Assembly: GCF_002993885.1 (NCBI RefSeq)
Contig: NZ_CM009578.1
Span: 2,812,009-2,876,008, forward strand
Origin: Sphingopyxis lindanitolerans
GTDB taxonomy: Bacteria; Pseudomonadota; Alphaproteobacteria; Sphingomonadales; Sphingomonadaceae
Length of the DNA: 64,000 nucleotides
Direction of reading: 5' to 3'
Numbering within the stretch: position 1 is the stretch's first letter; each line of letters starts with the position of its first letter. A program made the translations under genes and the position numbers. Shown in pieces: positions 60,883-64,000 of the stretch. Below the pieces are notes generated by a model, which did not search any database, had not been told where the DNA came from, and saw only the letters and a program-made list of their open reading frames with translations.

Positions 60883-63195
60883 ATGCGCGAAAAGGAACTA
60901 CGCTTCGCCCTGATTTGCTACGGCGGCATCAGCCTCGCCGTCTATATGCACGGCATCACCAAGGAGGTCTGGCGGCTGTCCGCGGCCTCGCGCGCTTTTC
61001 ACGAAGGCGCGGCGCAGAACGGATCGGGCCGCGTCTATGGCGAGTTGCTCGCGGCGATCGCCGCGCGGAGCGGGGTCAAGCTGCGGGTGCTGGCCGACAT
61101 CGTCGCGGGGGCGAGCGCGGGCGGGATCAACGGCATTTTCCTGGCGCGCGCGATCGCCGGCGGTCACTCGCTCGATCCGTTGACCGAGCTGTGGCTGAAG
61201 GACGCCGACGTCGACAGCCTGCTCGACCCCGACGCGCGGCCGCTGTCGGCCGCGACCAAATTCTGGGCGGTGCCGATCGCCGGCTGGGCGATGAAGCGGC
61301 GCGGCAACGTCATCGATCGCACGGTCGGCGCAGGCGCGCAGGGCGAGGTGCGCGCCAAGCTGTCGCGTTTCGTCCGTGCGCGCTGGTTCGAGCCGCCGTT
61401 CGGCGGCGAGACTTTCTCGAATTTGCTGCTCGACGCTTTCGACGCGATGGACGCAGGACCGAAGGGGCCGGCGCTGCTGCCCGCGGGCCAGCCCGTCGAC
61501 CTGTTCGTATCGGTCACCGATTTCGCGGGGCACAGCGCCCCCCTGTCGCTCAACAGCCCGCCGCGCGTCACCGAAAAGGAGCATCGGCTGATGCTGCATT
61601 TCCGGCAGGATGCGCGCGCCGGGAAAAGCCTCGACGACGTGCCGGGGCTCGCCGCCGCGGCGCGCGCGACCGCAAGCTTTCCGGGCGCCTTTCCGCCCTT
61701 CACGCTCCGCGAGCTCGACTGGGTGCTCCACCGGCGCGGAATCGCCTGGCCCGCCCGCGACGCCTTCATCCGCACCCAGCTTCCCGCGGGCGGCGAAAGC
61801 GATCCGGCCGATCGCGTGCTGATCGACGGTTCGGTGCTCGCCAATGCGCCGTTTCGCCCCGCGATCGCGGCGCTCAAGCAACGGCCGGCGCGGCGCGAAG
61901 TCGATCGACGCTTCGTCTATATTGATCCCAAGCCCGACTATCGCGCGATCAGCTTCGGCAAGCCCGGCGAAGTGCCCGAAGGGGGGGCGCCGAAGCTCCC
62001 CGGCTTCCTCTCGACAATCCTCGGCGCGCTGTCCGAAATCCCGCGCGAGCAGCCGATTCGCGAGAATGTCGAGGCAATCGAGGGCATGTCGCGCCGTATC
62101 CGCCGCATGCAACATATCGTCGACGCGATGAAGGTCGAGGTGGAGGAACAGGTGGCGGCGCTGTTCGGCACCACCTTTTTCCTCGACACGCCGACCGCGG
62201 CGAGGCTGCGGAAATGGCGCGCCAGGGCGCAGGATCAGGCGGCGGTCCGCGCGGGTTTCGCCTTTGCGCCCTATGGTCACGTCAAACTGTCGGCGATCGT
62301 CGAGGAATTGGTCGGCGTCGTCGATCGGCTGTCGCCCCCCGAAGGCGATATCCACCGTCGCAATCGGCGGGCCGCGATCTGGGACGAGGCGCGCGCGCGC
62401 GGGCTCGACCGGCTCTCGGGCCGCCGCGGCGCGGGGGCGAGCGACGATGCGGTGGTCTTTTTCCGCAGCCACGACCTCGGCTTTCGTATCCGCCGTCTGC
62501 GCTTCTTAGCGCGCGAGCTCGACCGCGTGGTCGAGGCAAAGCGCGACACACGCGATCCGGCGTGCGACGCGATGCGCGAGGCGATCTTCACCGCGCTCGG
62601 CGTCTATCTCGAGCGCCAGAATGACAGCTGGCTTGCCAGCATCGACGTGGCCGCCGACGCCGATGCGGGACAATGGCTCGACGGCATCGCGGCGCACCGC
62701 GACCTGATCCACGCCGACGAGGAAGCCGACGCGCTCGTCGCCGACGCGCTCGGCGGCCTGCCCAAGGACGACCGGCGCACTTTGCTCCTCGCCTATCTCG
62801 GCTATCCTTTCTACGACATCGCGACGCTGCCGCTGCTCCAGGGCGAGGGGTTCGACGAGTTCGACCCGATCAAGATCGACCGCATCTCCCCGTCCGACGC
62901 GACCGCGATTCGCACCGGCGGCGCGGCGGCGATGCTCAAGGGGGTCGAGTTCAACAGCTTCGGCGCCTTCTTCAGCCGCGCCTATCGCGAGAATGACTAT
63001 CTTTGGGGGCGCCTCCACGGCGCCGACCGGCTGATCGACATCGTATCGAGCAGCGTAACGGGCGAGCGCGCCATGCCCGCCGACGAACTGGCGGTGATCA
63101 AGCGGCGCGCGTTCCACGCGATCCTTGATGAGGAGGAGGATCGGCTACCGAAGGTGAAGGCGCTGATCGACGAATTGAGGGACGAGATCGGCTAA
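60883..63195 (+). CDS. Patatin-like phospholipase
   Basis: This 770-residue protein has the patatin N-terminal part: oxyanion loop CYGGISLAVYMHG, nucleophile Ser78 in IVAGASAGGING and catalytic Asp315 in VLIDGSVLANAPF. A long C-terminal helical extension (residues 380-770) resembles the DUF3376-containing patatins. It probably cleaves phospholipid or acyl ester bonds at the membrane. There is no signal peptide. The ATG at 60883 has a weak site. It converges on dnaJ with a 40-base gap holding a hairpin. Confidence 0.87.
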   Translation: MREKELRFALICYGGISLAVYMHGITKEVWRLSAASRAFHEGAAQNGSGRVYGELLAAIAARSGVKLRVLADIVAGASAGGINGIFLARAIAGGHSLDPLTELWLKDADVDSLLDPDARPLSAATKFWAVPIAGWAMKRRGNVIDRTVGAGAQGEVRAKLSRFVRARWFEPPFGGETFSNLLLDAFDAMDAGPKGPALLPAGQPVDLFVSVTDFAGHSAPLSLNSPPRVTEKEHRLMLHFRQDARAGKSLDDVPGLAAAARATASFPGAFPPFTLRELDWVLHRRGIAWPARDAFIRTQLPAGGESDPADRVLIDGSVLANAPFRPAIAALKQRPARREVDRRFVYIDPKPDYRAISFGKPGEVPEGGAPKLPGFLSTILGALSEIPREQPIRENVEAIEGMSRRIRRMQHIVDAMKVEVEEQVAALFGTTFFLDTPTAARLRKWRARAQDQAAVRAGFAFAPYGHVKLSAIVEELVGVVDRLSPPEGDIHRRNRRAAIWDEARARGLDRLSGRRGAGASDDAVVFFRSHDLGFRIRRLRFLARELDRVVEAKRDTRDPACDAMREAIFTALGVYLERQNDSWLASIDVAADADAGQWLDGIAAHRDLIHADEEADALVADALGGLPKDDRRTLLLAYLGYPFYDIATLPLLQGEGFDEFDPIKIDRISPSDATAIRTGGAAAMLKGVEFNSFGAFFSRAYRENDYLWGRLHGADRLIDIVSSSVTGERAMPADELAVIKRRAFHAILDEEEDRLPKVKALIDELRDEIG

Positions 63196-63202
63196 ACCTC
63201 TC

Positions 63203-63228
63203 GTCGCCCCCGCGCAGGCGGGGGCGAC
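63203..63228. terminator. Palindromic hairpin between the patatin and dnaJ genes
   Basis: GTCGCCCCCGC-GC-AGGCGGGGGCGAC (26 bases) forms a near-perfect hairpin between two convergent genes. It is the clearest example here of the CCCCGCnnAGGCGGGG class and might stop transcription in both directions, although there is no T-run. Confidence 0.6.
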
Positions 63229-63235
63229 GGACAGC

Positions 63236-64000
63236 TCACTCCGTCAGATCGTCCCACATTTCCTTGATGCGCCCGAAAAAGCCCTGGCTCGCGGGGCATT
63301 CGTCGCCGGTTTCGGTCTCGCGGAACTCCGCAAGCAGCTCTTTCTGGCGCGCGCTCAGCTTCGTCGGCGTCTCGACATCGACCTGAACGACAAGGTCTCC
63401 GTGGCCGCGGCCGTTGAGTACGGGCATGCCCGCGCCGCGCTGGCGAAGCTGCTTGCCCGACTGGATGCCGACAGGAATATTGATCTCGTGCCCCTTGCGG
63501 TCGAGTCCGGGGATGGTGATGCACCCGCCGAGCGCGGCGGTGGTGAAGCTGATCGGCGCGCGGGTGAACAGCGTCGTGCCTTCGCGCTCGAAAACCTTGT
63601 GCCGCGCCATGTGGAGAAAGATGTAGAGGTCGCCCGGCGCGGCGCCGCGCGCACCGCTCTCGCCCTCGCCCGACAGGCGGATGCGGGTGCCTTCGTCGAC
63701 CCCCGGCGGGATGGTGACGGTCAGCGTCTTGCGCCGATCGACGCGGCCTTCGCCGTGACAATTGTTGCAGGGGTCGGCGATCACCTCGCCCGCGCCCTGG
63801 CAGGTCGGGCAGGTGCGCTCGACCATGAAAAAGCCTTGCTGCGCGCGCACCTTGCCGTGACCGGCGCAGGTCGAGCAGCGGTTGGTGTTGGTGCCGGGCT
63901 TCGCGCCCGACCCGTCGCACGCCTCGCAGCGCGCGGCGACGTCGACCTGGATGTCGCGCGAGCAGCCGGTGAAGGCGTCCTCAAGCCGGATTTCCATGTC
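63236..64000 (-). CDS. dnaJ: Chaperone DnaJ, C-terminal part (gene runs past the window end)
   Basis: The 254 residues visible contain all four zinc-finger repeats (CEACDGSG, CSTCAGHG, CPTCQGAG and CNNCHGEG) and the two C-terminal substrate-binding barrels (RKTLTVTIPPGVDEGTRIRLSGEGE, FTRAPISFTTAALGGCITIPGLDRKGHEINIPVGIQSGKQLRQRG), ending GFFGRIKEMWDDLTE. The J domain, the Gly/Phe linker and the start lie beyond base 64000. DnaJ delivers unfolded clients to DnaK and stimulates its ATPase. The dnaK gene is presumably upstream outside the window. Confidence 0.95.
   Translation of the reverse strand, partial: DMEIRLEDAFTGCSRDIQVDVAARCEACDGSGAKPGTNTNRCSTCAGHGKVRAQQGFFMVERTCPTCQGAGEVIADPCNNCHGEGRVDRRKTLTVTIPPGVDEGTRIRLSGEGESGARGAAPGDLYIFLHMARHKVFEREGTTLFTRAPISFTTAALGGCITIPGLDRKGHEINIPVGIQSGKQLRQRGAGMPVLNGRGHGDLVVQVDVETPTKLSARQKELLAEFRETETGDECPASQGFFGRIKEMWDDLTE

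Overview
The window looks like a chromosomal segment from a sphingomonad alphaproteobacterium close to Sphingopyxis. The evidence is the high GC content, two TonB-dependent receptors, an F1 ATP synthase operon (atpH-A-G-D-C) whose beta subunit has a long Ala/Lys/Pro-rich N-terminus, the NDUFA12/DUF2155/aat block, GTG and TTG starts, and many short intergenic palindromes of the type seen in sphingomonads. Genus is an inference; no rRNA or tRNA gene is present to test it.

Layout. 1-5.5 kb: an ECF sigma/anti-sigma pair, a secreted amidohydrolase and a divergent TonB receptor. 5.6-8.3 kb: a leftward three-gene set (HAD-IB phosphatase, CDP-glycerol glycerophosphotransferase-like protein, FkbM methyltransferase) that looks like surface-glycan tailoring. 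8.4-10.4 kb: an OmpR-type two-component system. 10.5-13.4 kb: XpaC-like, TelA and a bile-acid/sodium symporter-family transporter. 13.7-19 kb: typA, an RluE-type pseudouridine synthase and small stress or housekeeping genes (YCII, peroxiredoxin, hemerythrin, DUF3297, CHAP). 19.3-23.5 kb: a GGDEF-EAL protein and a fatty acyl-AMP ligase. 23.7-27.5 kb: recX, DUF192, NDUFA12, DUF2155, aat and an exported methyltransferase. 27.7-31.9 kb: an orphan cpaF and two membrane proteins. 32-37 kb: the ATP synthase F1 operon. 37.3-45.7 kb: a dienelactone hydrolase, a RelE/Phd toxin-antitoxin pair, a membrane-tethered trypsin-like protease, ada with a PEP-mutase-like gene, a secreted HExxH-TPR protein and priA. 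45.9-54.2 kb: the alpha-2-macroglobulin/PBP1C pair. 54.3-64 kb: an amino-acid permease, a Bcr/CflA-type exporter, a TonB receptor with a PepSY reductase-like partner, a patatin-like lipase and the 3' end of dnaJ.

Functional links. The A2M and PBP1C genes form a known periplasmic defence/repair pair. The second TonB receptor and the PepSY protein fit siderophore uptake and reduction. The ECF pair and the two-component pair are each translationally coupled.

The window is mostly conserved chromosome. I found no prophage, transposase, CRISPR array or clearly new defence system. The most unusual signals are fine-scale: a 205-bp antisense overlap of aat with the DUF2155 gene, a probable CTG start for aat, an in-frame repeat of the atpG C-terminus just past its stop codon, a pbpC start codon inside a dispersed palindrome, an operator-like palindrome over the antitoxin start, and an EcfG-like promoter in front of the sigma gene.
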